A stretch of 64,000 nucleotides of DNA, taken from contig CAVWFB010000011.1 of the NCBI GenBank assembly GCA_963754265.1, forward strand, positions 49,628 through 113,627, written 5' to 3'. Shown piece by piece: positions 41,847 to 49,323 of the stretch (positions within the stretch are counted from its first letter, which is position 1; each line of letters begins with the position of its first letter). A program made the position numbers and the translations under genes. The DNA comes from AC-32 sp963754265 (GTDB lineage Bacteria; Actinomycetota; Thermoleophilia; Gaiellales; Gaiellaceae). The notes under the pieces are model-generated. The model did not search any database, was not told the DNA's origin, and worked only from the letters and a program-made list of their open reading frames with translations.

Positions 41847-41889
41847 TTGACAGATCGACAAACTTCAATACGATAGTCGTCGATATGTC
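41847..41889 (+). promoter_or_regulatory. arsR promoter with overlapping inverted-repeat operator
   Basis: A consensus promoter, TTGACA (41847-41852) and TACGAT (41869-41874) with 16 bases between. The -35 is part of an inverted repeat, TTGACAGATCGAC (41847-41859) against GTCGATATGTCAA (41879-41891), 12 of 13 matching. The right arm covers the ATG, so the repressor could block both polymerase and ribosome. Confidence 0.65.
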
Positions 41890-42227
41890 AAACGCATCCG
41901 AGCTGATCGACTGCTGTGCGCCCCTTGGCGGCGAGGAGCTCGCTGATAGCGAGGCGGCTGCGACAGCGCAGTTGTTCAAGGCACTCGCCGATCCTGCCCG
42001 CGTCAAGATCGTCAACACGCTGGCGCGCAGCGAGGAACCGGTTTGCGCATGCGAATTCGTCCCCGCACTGGGCTTGGCCCAGGCGACTGTCAGCCACCAC
42101 CTGAAGAAGCTGACCCAGGTCGGGCTTGCTCGAGCGCGAGCAGCGGGGGAAGTGGGCCTACTTCTCGCTGAATTCAGAGGTCGCCGCCGAATTGGTGAGC
42201 CTCGTTCGAATCCCGGAGGTTGTTTGA
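41885..42227 (+). pseudogene. arsR: ArsR/SmtB-family metal(loid) repressor with a frameshift
   Basis: Winged-helix metalloid repressor. The first frame gives LFKALADPARVKIVNTLAR, the metal-site region EEPVCACEF and the recognition helix ATVSHHLKKLTQVG. Then the frame is lost. Reading one base later from 42123 gives the expected end (GLLEREQRGKWAYFSLNSE, then VVS-type tail) and a TGA at 42225 that overlaps the arsM ATG (TGATG). One extra G in the GGG at 42122-42124 explains it. This is either a sequencing indel or a recent inactivation. It is self-regulated by the inverted repeat at its start, by inference. Confidence 0.8.
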
Positions 42228-43043
42228 TGGCTAGCGATACGACCGAAACCCTGCGCGAGCAGGTACGCGCCCGCTATGCCGAGGCAGCGATGCGCGGTTA
42301 CCGACAGCGGTAGTTGCGGAAGCGGCTCATGCTGCGGCGATGCCGCGGCGAGCGCCGACTTCGGCGAGTCTCTCTACAGCGCGGAGCAGCGCGGTGCGAT
42401 TCCGGACGCGGCCGCGCTTGCGTCGCTCGGCTGCGGTAACCCGACTGCCGTTGCCGACCTCCACGAGGGCGAGATCGTGCTCGATCTCGGCTCGGGTGGC
42501 GGAATCGACGTGATCCTGTCTGCGAAGAGGATTGGACCGACCGGCGTCGCGTACGGACTCGACATGACCGACGAGATGCTCGCGCTGGCACAGCAGAACG
42601 CGCGCGAGGCCGGAGTCGCGAACGTCCACTTCTTGAAAGGCATGATCGAGCAGATCCCGCTCCCTGCGAACTCGGTCGACGTCGTGATCTCGAACTGCGT
42701 CATCAATCTCTCGACCGACAAGGCCGCCGTGCTGAGCGAGATGGCCCGCGTGCTGAAGGCCGGGGGCCGGCTCGGAATCAGCGACGTGGTCGCCGAGGAC
42801 CGACTCTCGCCCGAAGAGCGGGCCGAGCGGGGAAGCCATGTCGGCTGCATCGCCGGCGCACTTTCGCGCGGCGAGTACATCGCCGGTCTCGAGGCTGCCG
42901 GCTTCGACGAGATCGCCGTCGAGTTCACCCATGAGGTGGCGGACGGGATGCACGGCGCGATCGTCAAGGCGGTGAAGAGGATCGAGTCGAGGCTCGCCGC
43001 CCTGCCCGTCCTCGAGCCGGCTGCAAGCTCGGGCTGCTGCTAG
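42227..43043 (+). pseudogene. arsM: Arsenite S-adenosylmethionine methyltransferase with a frameshift
   Basis: ArsM methylates arsenite using SAM. The N-terminus (MASDTTETLREQVRARYAEAA) is in one frame, and the rest is one base later (AVTDSGSCGSGSCCG, VLDLGSGGGIDVILSAKRIG, ISNCVINLSTDKAAVLSEMARVLK, HVGCIAGALS, ending in SGCC). The Cys residues that bind arsenic are all present. Removing one base near 42290 joins the parts. The ATG overlaps the arsR stop. Two single-base defects in adjacent genes suggest either sequence errors or an operon in decay. Confidence 0.82.
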
Positions 43044-43113
43044 AGGCGCTAGGCCAGGAGCTCGCGGCACTCGGTGCGCTCGTCTACCAGCTCCTTCGCG
43101 ACGGGCCCGCGCG

Positions 43114-43812
43114 CTAGGTCTTCGCGACGGGCTCGAGCTTGTAGCCGACGCCGTAGCGGGTCTGGATGAACGTGTGCTTGGACGCCCGCTGGTCGATCTT
43201 CTCCCGTAGCCGCCGCACGCACACGTCGACGGTGCGGTCGCGATGGGTCGCGCGACGGCCCCAGATGCGCTGCAGCAGCTCGTCTCGGCTGGCGACGCGC
43301 CCGCGGTCGAGCGCCAGCGCGTGTAGGAGCCGGAACTCCGTCGGGGTGAGGCCGGCGTTCTCGCCGTCGACGAAGGCCTGCACCGAGCGCGGGTCGATCC
43401 GGAGCTCTTCGATCACGAGCTCGCTGCCCCGGTCCTCCTGGAGACCCCGCACGCCGCGCCGCGCCGCGGCCTGCACCCTCGCGACGAGCTCCTTCATCGA
43501 GAACGGCTTGACGATGTAGTCGTCGGCCCCGATCTGGAGCGCGTGCACGCGGTCGTGCTCGGTGCCGCGGGCGCTCACGACGAGGATCGGCGTGCCGATT
43601 CCTTCCGCGCGCGCCTGCTCGATCAACGACCAGCCGTCGAGGCCCGGAAGCATCAGGTCGAGCACGAGCACGTCCGGCCGCTCGTGTCGCAGCCGGGCGA
43701 GACCGACCTCGCCACCGCTGACGCGCACCGGCTCGAGCCCGGCGGCGGCGAGATGCTGGCCGATGCCCTCGGCGATCAGCTCGTCGTCCTCGACGATCAA
43801 AACCTTGGTCAC
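43114..43812 (-). CDS. phoP: OmpR/PhoP-family response regulator, probably PhoP
   Basis: A 232-residue regulator: receiver (about 1-120) with LIVEDDELIAEG, phospho-Asp in VLVLDLMLPGLDGW and Lys in YIVKPFSMKEL; then a winged-helix domain (about 135-230) with GLTPTEFRLLHALALDRGRV and RTVDVCVRRLREKI. It sits next to a kinase gene and the pst-phoU genes, so it is most likely the phosphate regulator. GTG 43812 is preceded by TAGGCT (43827-43822) with nine bases between. The box overlaps the start of the divergent kinase gene. Confidence 0.87.
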   Translation of the reverse strand: MTKVLIVEDDELIAEGIGQHLAAAGLEPVRVSGGEVGLARLRHERPDVLVLDLMLPGLDGWSLIEQARAEGIGTPILVVSARGTEHDRVHALQIGADDYIVKPFSMKELVARVQAAARRGVRGLQEDRGSELVIEELRIDPRSVQAFVDGENAGLTPTEFRLLHALALDRGRVASRDELLQRIWGRRATHRDRTVDVCVRRLREKIDQRASKHTFIQTRYGVGYKLEPVAKT

Positions 43813-43826
43813 GCGATACTCAGCCT
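43813..43826. promoter_or_regulatory. 14-bp divergent gap between phoP and its kinase
   Basis: Only 14 bases separate two divergent start codons. The minus-strand TAGGCT overlaps the kinase ATG, and GATACT (43815-43820) lies six bases before that ATG on the plus strand. Both genes lack ribosome sites, so expression is probably leaderless and mutually exclusive at the DNA level. Confidence 0.5.
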
Positions 43827-44507
43827 ATGCCGCGATCCGAGTACGACGAGCTGCGGGCGGGCTTCACGGCTGCGGTCTCGCACGAGCTCCGCACGCCGCT
43901 CGCCAGGCTTCTCGCGCTGCTCGAGTCGGCGGAGCTCCCCGGAGCAGACCTGCAGGCGCTCCTGCGGCAGGCTCATGAGGAGGTCGAGGAGATGACGGAG
44001 CTCGTGGACGACATCCTCTTCCTGAGCGAGCTCGAGCAGGACCGGGAGGTGGTCTCCCTCGGCGAGACGGAGGCCGCGCCGGTGCTGCGGGAGCTGGTGG
44101 CCGGGCTCGCGGAGCGGGCCGAGCTCGCCGGCATCACGCTCGACCTGCGCATCGAGGACGAGGGGCTGCGCCTGCCTCTGCGCCGGCGGATGCTGCAGAT
44201 CGTGGCCGAGAACCTGCTCGTGAACGTCATCCGCTACGCCGGCGAGGGCGCGACCTGCACGATCACGCTGCGCCGAGAGGGAGACGACGGCGTGCTCGAG
44301 GTCGCCGACGATGGCACCGGCGTCCCCGACGAGGACGTCCCACGGCTGTTCGAGCGCTTCTTCCGCTCCGACCGCGCGCGCACGACGCGCGGCAGCGGCC
44401 TGGGTCTCGCGATCGTCAAGCACGTGATCGAGTCCGCAGGCGGAAACGTCGAAGCCCGCGGCGGGCAGAGCCGCGGGCTCGACGTTCGGTGCAGCCTTCC
44501 CGGCTGA
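43827..44507 (+). CDS. Minimal soluble histidine kinase (PhoR-like)
   Basis: A 226-residue kinase made only of the DHp and catalytic domains. The phospho-acceptor region is VSHELRTPLARLL (about residues 18-30), then N-box ENLLVNVIRYAGEG, G1 VADDGTGVP, F-box LFERFFRSDRA and G2 GSGLGLAIVKHV. There is no membrane helix, PAS or HAMP domain, unlike normal PhoR. Sensing must come from another protein, such as the Pst transporter with PhoU. It is divergent from phoP and convergent with pstS. Confidence 0.88.
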   Translation: MPRSEYDELRAGFTAAVSHELRTPLARLLALLESAELPGADLQALLRQAHEEVEEMTELVDDILFLSELEQDREVVSLGETEAAPVLRELVAGLAERAELAGITLDLRIEDEGLRLPLRRRMLQIVAENLLVNVIRYAGEGATCTITLRREGDDGVLEVADDGTGVPDEDVPRLFERFFRSDRARTTRGSGLGLAIVKHVIESAGGNVEARGGQSRGLDVRCSLPG

Positions 44508-44508
44508 G

Positions 44509-45543
44509 CTAGGTATGGACCTTGGCGAGCGTCTTCCGACCCGCCTTCTTGACTGCGTCAGGTAGCTGGACGAAGAGCAGCTTTGGCCCGTAGCTCTGGC
44601 CCTTGGTCAGAGCCCAGTCGACGAACTTCTTCAGCTCGGGCGCCTTGCTCGTCTTCTGCGGGATGATCACCCACGTGAAGGTGCAGATCGGATAGGCCTT
44701 CGGCTGTCGGGGGTTCGGGTCGACGGCCGTGAACGCGTTCTGGCTGTTCCTAAGCTTCTTGATCGAGTCGGCAGCGGCCCTGATCTGCACAAGGCCAGGA
44801 AGCTGGAACTTGCCCGCCCGATTCTTGATCTTCGCAATCGTGAACTTGTTCTTCAGCGAGTAGGCCACGTCGACGTACGTGATGCCGCCCGGGGTGGTCG
44901 TGAGCTTCCCGGCGACCCCGGAACTGCCGCGTGCGCCGACTCCGGCCGGGAAGTTGGGCTGCGTGCCCTTTCCAACCTTGTTCTTCCACGCCTTACTGAC
45001 GTGGGAGAGGTAGTCGGTGAAGTTGTAGCTCGTCCCGCTGCCATCACTCCGGTAGATGGGCACGATCTTCTCGTGCGGGAGCTTGACCCCCGGATTGATC
45101 GACTTGATCGTCTGGTTGTCCCAGTAGTCGATCGTGCCGAGGTAGATGCTGGCCAGGATCGGCCCGGTCAGCTTCAGCCCGTAGCCGACGCCGGACACGT
45201 GGTACGGGATCGACGTGGCCGAGAACGCCCACGGGATCTGAACACAACCCTTGCAGGCGCTCGCCTGGTCGGGTGTCAGCGGTGCGTCGCTGGCCCCGAA
45301 GTCGACCGTGCGCGCCGTGATTGCGGCGATACCGCCACCGCTTCCGATGCCGCTGTAGGAGACTTGCGACGCGTGGTAGCTCTGCGTCCATTGCGTCACG
45401 AGCGGGACGACGAAGGTGCTGCCGGCGCCCGTCAACGTCCCGGTCTGCTTCGCGGACGCAAGACCGGTCCACGCGGTGAGCGTCACCGCCGCAACTGCCA
45501 GCACCGCAAGGACCGCGGCGATTCGTTTCCTAGTGACGTTCAA
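44509..45543 (-). CDS. pstS: Phosphate-binding protein PstS
   Basis: Periplasmic-type phosphate-binding protein of the high-affinity Pst ABC transporter, 344 residues. Signal peptide (about residues 1-31, IAAVLAVLAVAAVTLTAW), then LTGAGSTFVVPLVTQW, SGIGSGGGIAAI, DFGASDAPL, IYRSDGSGTSYNFTDYL and GITYVDVAYSLKNK, which line the phosphate site. No lipobox Cys is seen, unlike many Gram-positive PstS. TTG 45543 has AGGAGAG as ribosome site. It is divergent from pstCAB-phoU, unlike the usual pstSCAB order. Confidence 0.93.
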   Translation of the reverse strand: MNVTRKRIAAVLAVLAVAAVTLTAWTGLASAKQTGTLTGAGSTFVVPLVTQWTQSYHASQVSYSGIGSGGGIAAITARTVDFGASDAPLTPDQASACKGCVQIPWAFSATSIPYHVSGVGYGLKLTGPILASIYLGTIDYWDNQTIKSINPGVKLPHEKIVPIYRSDGSGTSYNFTDYLSHVSKAWKNKVGKGTQPNFPAGVGARGSSGVAGKLTTTPGGITYVDVAYSLKNKFTIAKIKNRAGKFQLPGLVQIRAAADSIKKLRNSQNAFTAVDPNPRQPKAYPICTFTWVIIPQKTSKAPELKKFVDWALTKGQSYGPKLLFVQLPDAVKKAGRKTLAKVHT

Positions 45544-45556
45544 GTGTCTCTCTCCT

Positions 45557-45578
45557 CTCGTGGTGAGTGCACCACGAG
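45557..45578. repeat. 9-bp palindrome in the pstS leader
   Basis: CTCGTGGTG (45557-45565) and CACCACGAG (45570-45578) form a perfect 9-bp stem with a 4-nt loop. It lies right before the pstS ribosome site on that strand, so it may be a leader hairpin or an operator. Confidence 0.5.
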
Positions 45579-45617
45579 TAGGGTCGCCGGGCCGCGCTGG
45601 ACCGTGGGCTGAAAGCC

Positions 45618-45657
45618 GGTTGAGGTGCGGTAACGATCCGGTTACAGCCCGCTTGGG
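45618..45657 (+). promoter_or_regulatory. PHO-box-like 11-bp direct repeats before pstC
   Basis: Four units at exact 11-bp spacing: GGTTGAG (45618), GGTAACG (45629), GGTTACA (45640) and a weaker GCTTGGG (45651). The last unit covers the -35 position for the TAGCTT box at 45674-45679. The period equals that of PhoP boxes in Streptomyces. It lies between the divergent pstS and pstC genes and could control both. Confidence 0.65.
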
Positions 45658-45687
45658 AAGCCGACAATCGGGTTAGCTTGCAGCCCC

Positions 45688-46656
45688 GTGAGCGCGGTTC
45701 CCACCACTCAGGCTCTGAGCGGCAGACGCCGCATGCGCGACTGGCTGGGAGACCGGCTTCTTCTGATCCTGACGCTCGGCGCGTCTCTCGCCGCAGTCGC
45801 AGTGATGGTGGCCATCATCTACAAGGTCGTCGACGCGTCGCGGCTCGCCTTCGGCAAATTCGGGATCTCGTTCCTCTGGGGCACCGTCTGGGACGCGAAT
45901 CCGGCCAAGAACATCTTCGGCGCCGGGACGCTCATCTACGGCACCGTCGTGACGTCGATCATGGCCCTCGTGATCGCGGTCCCGCTGGCGATCGCGATTG
46001 CGTTGTTCCTCAGCGAGCTGGCGCCTCGCGCGGTGCGGGGGGTGATCGGTCCGCTCGTGGAGATGCTGGCGGCGATTCCGAGCGTCGTCCTCGGGCTCTG
46101 GGGGATCCTCGTCCTAGGGCCCTTTGCCGCGGACCACATCGAGCCATGGCTGCAACGCTGGTTCGGCTTCCTACCGATCTTCAGCGGGACTCCGTCTTCG
46201 AGCGGAGTCTTCATCGCCGGCCTCATCCTCGCGATCATGGTCGTTCCGATCGTCGCGAGCATCTGCAGGGAGCTGTTCCTGAGCGTTCCGCCTGAGCTGG
46301 AGGAGGGCGCGCTCGCCCTCGGCGCCACCCGGTGGGAGATGGTTCGTGGCGTCGTCCTGCACTCGTCTCGTCCGGGTATCGCCGCGGCGGTGATCCTCGG
46401 ACTCGGGCGGGCGATCGGCGAGGCGATCGCGGTCACGCAGGTCATCGGCGCCGCCACGTCGATCAACGTGTCGCTGTTCGCTCCGGGAGACACTCTCGCG
46501 AGCCGCATAGCCGGGCAATACCAGGGAGCGGTGTCGAACATGCAGATCTCGGCGCTCTTCTACCTCGCTGCGATTCTGCTCGTGATCGGGCTACTGACGA
46601 ACCTGCTGGCGCAGCTGATCGTCCGCCGCTTCGACGTCCATCGGGCGGGGGCATAG
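45688..46656 (+). CDS. pstC: Phosphate ABC transporter permease PstC
   Basis: Membrane subunit of the Pst transporter, 322 residues with six or more helices. After a hydrophilic start there are helices at about residues 25-50 and 82-105, and the binding-protein-dependent transport signature region with EEGALALGATRWEMVRGVVL, the loop that contacts PstB. GTG 45688 has TAGCTT (45674-45679) eight bases upstream and no ribosome site. It is next to the direct repeats, so it is phosphate-controlled by inference. pstA follows after one base. Confidence 0.93.
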   Translation: MSAVPTTQALSGRRRMRDWLGDRLLLILTLGASLAAVAVMVAIIYKVVDASRLAFGKFGISFLWGTVWDANPAKNIFGAGTLIYGTVVTSIMALVIAVPLAIAIALFLSELAPRAVRGVIGPLVEMLAAIPSVVLGLWGILVLGPFAADHIEPWLQRWFGFLPIFSGTPSSSGVFIAGLILAIMVVPIVASICRELFLSVPPELEEGALALGATRWEMVRGVVLHSSRPGIAAAVILGLGRAIGEAIAVTQVIGAATSINVSLFAPGDTLASRIAGQYQGAVSNMQISALFYLAAILLVIGLLTNLLAQLIVRRFDVHRAGA

Positions 46657-46657
46657 C

Positions 46658-47542
46658 GTGGCAGCGATCGAGCCGATCTTGACGCTGCAGGGCGACGGGC
46701 GAGCACGGCGGCGGCGGATTGTGAACTGGCTGGCCCAGGTGGCTGCGACAGCCGCAGCTCTGTTCGCGGTCGGCGTGCTCGGCGTAGTCGTCTGGTCAAT
46801 CGCCAAGCGAGGCGCAGGCGAGCTCTCGTGGAGTTTCCTCACGAGCGATTTGCCGCTCTTCGGGCAGGCAGGCGGCGGGATCCTGCCGCTGATCGTCGGC
46901 TCGGCGATCCTGGTCGGAATCGCCACTGCGATCGCGCTGCCACTCGGGGTGTGCATTGCGGTTTTTCTGCAGGAATACGCCTCGCCGCGGGTGCGGGCCG
47001 TTGTTCAGCTCGCCATCGACCTGATGAACGGACTTCCGTCGATCATCATCGGCGTCTTCATCTTCGGCCTTCTCGTGTACGGGCATCCGCAGAGCGGGCT
47101 TGCAGCCTCCTACGGCCTGGCGATCGTGATGCTCCCTCTCGTGACGCGCGCCACACAAGAGGTCCTTCGGCTCGTGCCAAGCGCCCGGCGTGAGGGTGCC
47201 CTCGCCCTGGGTGTCAGCCGCTGGCGTGTCGTGGTCGGGATCGTGCTTCCAAGCGCTTTCGGCGGGATCCTCACGGGAGCGGTGCTCGCGATAGCGCGGG
47301 CTGTCGGCGAGACGGCGCCGCTCCTCTTCGCCACCGCGATCTTCGCGAACACGGTGCAGTGGGACCCGCGCCACGCGCTGCCCAACATGCCCGTTCAGAT
47401 CTTCATCTGGTCTGAGTCCGCCGACCCCAACGACCACAAGCGCGCATGGGCCACGGGCTTCGTGCTGATCTTGTTCGTGCTCGCCACCAGCCTGCTGGCA
47501 CGCCTTGCGCTTGCTCGCAGCCGTCGAAGGTTGGGCCAATGA
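46658..47542 (+). CDS. pstA: Phosphate ABC transporter permease PstA
   Basis: Second membrane subunit of the Pst transporter, 294 residues. It has about six helices (for example VAATAAALFAVGVLGVVVWSI near the start), ASPRVRAVVQLAIDLMNGLPSI, and the coupling loop RREGALALGVSRWRVVVGIVL. It pairs with PstC to form the channel. GTG 46658 starts one base after the pstC stop. The stop overlaps a possible ATG of pstB (ATGA), so the operon is tightly coupled. Confidence 0.93.
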   Translation: MAAIEPILTLQGDGRARRRRIVNWLAQVAATAAALFAVGVLGVVVWSIAKRGAGELSWSFLTSDLPLFGQAGGGILPLIVGSAILVGIATAIALPLGVCIAVFLQEYASPRVRAVVQLAIDLMNGLPSIIIGVFIFGLLVYGHPQSGLAASYGLAIVMLPLVTRATQEVLRLVPSARREGALALGVSRWRVVVGIVLPSAFGGILTGAVLAIARAVGETAPLLFATAIFANTVQWDPRHALPNMPVQIFIWSESADPNDHKRAWATGFVLILFVLATSLLARLALARSRRRLGQ

Positions 47543-47556
47543 CCGGGGAGGAAGAC

Positions 47557-48405
47557 GTGAGCGAGACGGTTACCATGCCTCCGATGAGGCCGGTCGACGT
47601 CGCCGAGCGGACAGACGCCGAGGCTCGGACCGTTGAGCCCGTTTTCGACATTCAGGCACTGAGTGCACGCTACGCCACGAACCTCGCGGTCAAGAACGTC
47701 GACCTCGAGATCTACAAGAACCTGGTTACCGCGGTGATCGGCCCCTCCGGCTGCGGCAAGAGCACCTTCATCCGCTGCCTCAACCGGATGAACGACGACG
47801 TGCCAGGTTTCGCGCTGGACGGCACGGTCAACTACCACGGAATCGACATCTACGGCAGCGGTGTCGAACCGATCGAGGTTCGGCGGCGGATCGGGATGGT
47901 GTTCCAGAAGCCGAACCCGTTCCCGAAGTCGATCTACGACAACGTGGCCTGGGCGCCTCGCGTCCTCGGCCTGAAGAAGGGCCTGGACGAGCGCGTCGAG
48001 AAGGCGCTGCAGAGCGCCGCGCTCTGGGACGAGGTCAAGGATCGGCTCAAGAAGAGCGCACTCTCGCTCTCCGGCGGTCAGCAGCAGCGGCTCTGCATCG
48101 CCCGGGCGATCGCGATCGAGCCCGAGGTCCTGCTCCTCGACGAGCCGGCCTCGGCCCTGGACCCGATCGCGACGCAGAAGATCGAGGAGCTGATGCGCGA
48201 CCTCAAGCAGGAGTACACGCTCGTGATCGTCACCCACAACATGCAGCAGGCCGCGCGCGTGGCGGACCGCACTGCGTTCTTCAGCTTGGACGTCGACGAG
48301 AGCGGGCGCTCGGGCGTCCTGGTCGAGTACGACGAGACGACGAAGATCTTCACGGCGCCGTCAGACAAACGCACCGAGGACTACGTTACGGGTCGATTTG
48401 GCTAG
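47557..48405 (+). CDS. pstB: Phosphate ABC transporter ATP-binding protein PstB
   Basis: ATPase of the Pst transporter, 282 residues. It has Walker A IGPSGCGKSTFIRCLNRMND, Q-loop MVFQKPNPFPKSIYDNV, signature LSLSGGQQQRLCIARAIA, Walker B VLLLDEPASALDP and H-loop VTHNMQQAARVAD, all in PstB form. I choose GTG 47557 because GGGGAGG (47546-47552) is a good ribosome site; ATG 47539, which overlaps the pstA stop, is the alternative. The N-terminal 30 residues are a variable extension. Confidence 0.95.
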   Translation: MSETVTMPPMRPVDVAERTDAEARTVEPVFDIQALSARYATNLAVKNVDLEIYKNLVTAVIGPSGCGKSTFIRCLNRMNDDVPGFALDGTVNYHGIDIYGSGVEPIEVRRRIGMVFQKPNPFPKSIYDNVAWAPRVLGLKKGLDERVEKALQSAALWDEVKDRLKKSALSLSGGQQQRLCIARAIAIEPEVLLLDEPASALDPIATQKIEELMRDLKQEYTLVIVTHNMQQAARVADRTAFFSLDVDESGRSGVLVEYDETTKIFTAPSDKRTEDYVTGRFG

Positions 48406-48415
48406 TGGCGAAAAC

Positions 48416-49090
48416 GTGAGAGTCACCTTCCAGGAAGAGCTCGACCAGCTCGAGGCGAGCCTCCAGGAGGAAGGCGCGCTCGTCCTGCGGGTGCTGCGCG
48501 GCGCGCTGAACGCCCTGGCTCAGCGCGACGTCGAGCTTGCGGACGACGTGATCTCGTTCGACGACGACGTCGACCGGCTCTACCTCCACATCGAGAACGA
48601 GATCGAGTCGCTGCTCGCGCGCCAGACGCCGGTGGCGACCGATCTTCGGCTCGTGCTCGCGATGCTGCACGTGAACCTTCACCTCGAGCGGATGGCGGAC
48701 TACTCGGTGACGATCGCGAAGCTGACGAAGCTCGTCGCCGACGTCGAGCCCGACGCGATGCTTCTGCAAAGCCTGCAGGAGATGGGCGAGCGGGCCGAGG
48801 AGATGATCCGGGTGGCGCTCGACGCGCTGGCGAACCGCGACCTCCAGGCGGCGGAATCGCTCGTCGACCTCGACGAGCTGATCGACCGCTCGAACCGGCG
48901 CTTCGTCGAGCGCGTGGTCGAGATCGTCGCCGAGCCGGGCCTGCGGGAGTGGGTGCTGCGGATGGTGCTGGTCTCGCGGACGATCGAGCGGATCGGCGAC
49001 CACGCGGTGGACATCGGCGAGCAGGTTGCGTACCTGCTCACGGCCGAGTTCAAGGAGTTCACCGACGCCTCGCACCCCGAACGCGCCTGA
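48416..49090 (+). CDS. phoU: Phosphate signalling protein PhoU
   Basis: Helical-bundle protein that links the Pst transporter to the phosphate two-component system and shuts off the response when phosphate is plentiful. The 224 residues hold two PhoU repeats, each with a conserved acidic metal-binding pattern (DDVDRLYLHIENE; DLDELIDRSNRRF) and RMADYSVTIAK / RIGDHAVDIGEQV. GTG 48416 is preferred; TTG 48398 would overlap pstB. It is the last gene of the operon, and a structured intergenic region follows. Confidence 0.93.
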   Translation: MRVTFQEELDQLEASLQEEGALVLRVLRGALNALAQRDVELADDVISFDDDVDRLYLHIENEIESLLARQTPVATDLRLVLAMLHVNLHLERMADYSVTIAKLTKLVADVEPDAMLLQSLQEMGERAEEMIRVALDALANRDLQAAESLVDLDELIDRSNRRFVERVVEIVAEPGLREWVLRMVLVSRTIERIGDHAVDIGEQVAYLLTAEFKEFTDASHPERA

Positions 49091-49323
49091 GGGATAGGGA
49101 TAGGGGCTCGGCGAGTCGCGAACCGTCGGGCCGCCCCCGACGAGGAGCGAGTCTGCCGCCGAGCCCTGTTGGGGGAGGCGGAGGGCCGGGGTTCTGGGAG
49201 GCCGGCCCTCCGTCGACTGAACGACCGCTTCCGGGTTGGTGGGGGAGAAGGAGCGGTCGACTTGCGCCTTGTTCACACTCGGACGGACGGCCGGCGCGGC
49301 GGTTAGGCCCCTTTACGAAAAGT
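49091..49323 (+). other. Structured 233-bp intergenic region after phoU
   Basis: The longest gap in the window. It opens with GGGATAGGGATAGGGG at the phoU end, then three strong stems. Stem A is GGGCTCGGC (49104-49112) with GCCGAGCCC (49158-49166), enclosing a 7-bp stem (49124-49130/49136-49142). Stem B is 11 bp (49179-49189/49202-49212). Stem C is CGACCGCT (49222-49229) with AGCGGTCG (49252-49259). There is no open frame worth calling and no T-run. It may be a non-coding RNA, a complex terminator or a 3' regulatory region. Confidence 0.5.

Noticed and set aside
42204..42213. GTTCGAATCC, the T-loop signature of a tRNA
   Set aside because: It is inside the shifted arsR frame (codes V-R-I-P), and no acceptor, D or anticodon stem can be drawn around it. 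I found no tRNA in the window.
44455..44482. GC-rich inverted repeat CCCGCGGC / GCCGCGGG near the end of the phoR-like gene
   Set aside because: It lies within the coding sequence of the catalytic domain and is likely due to codon composition.
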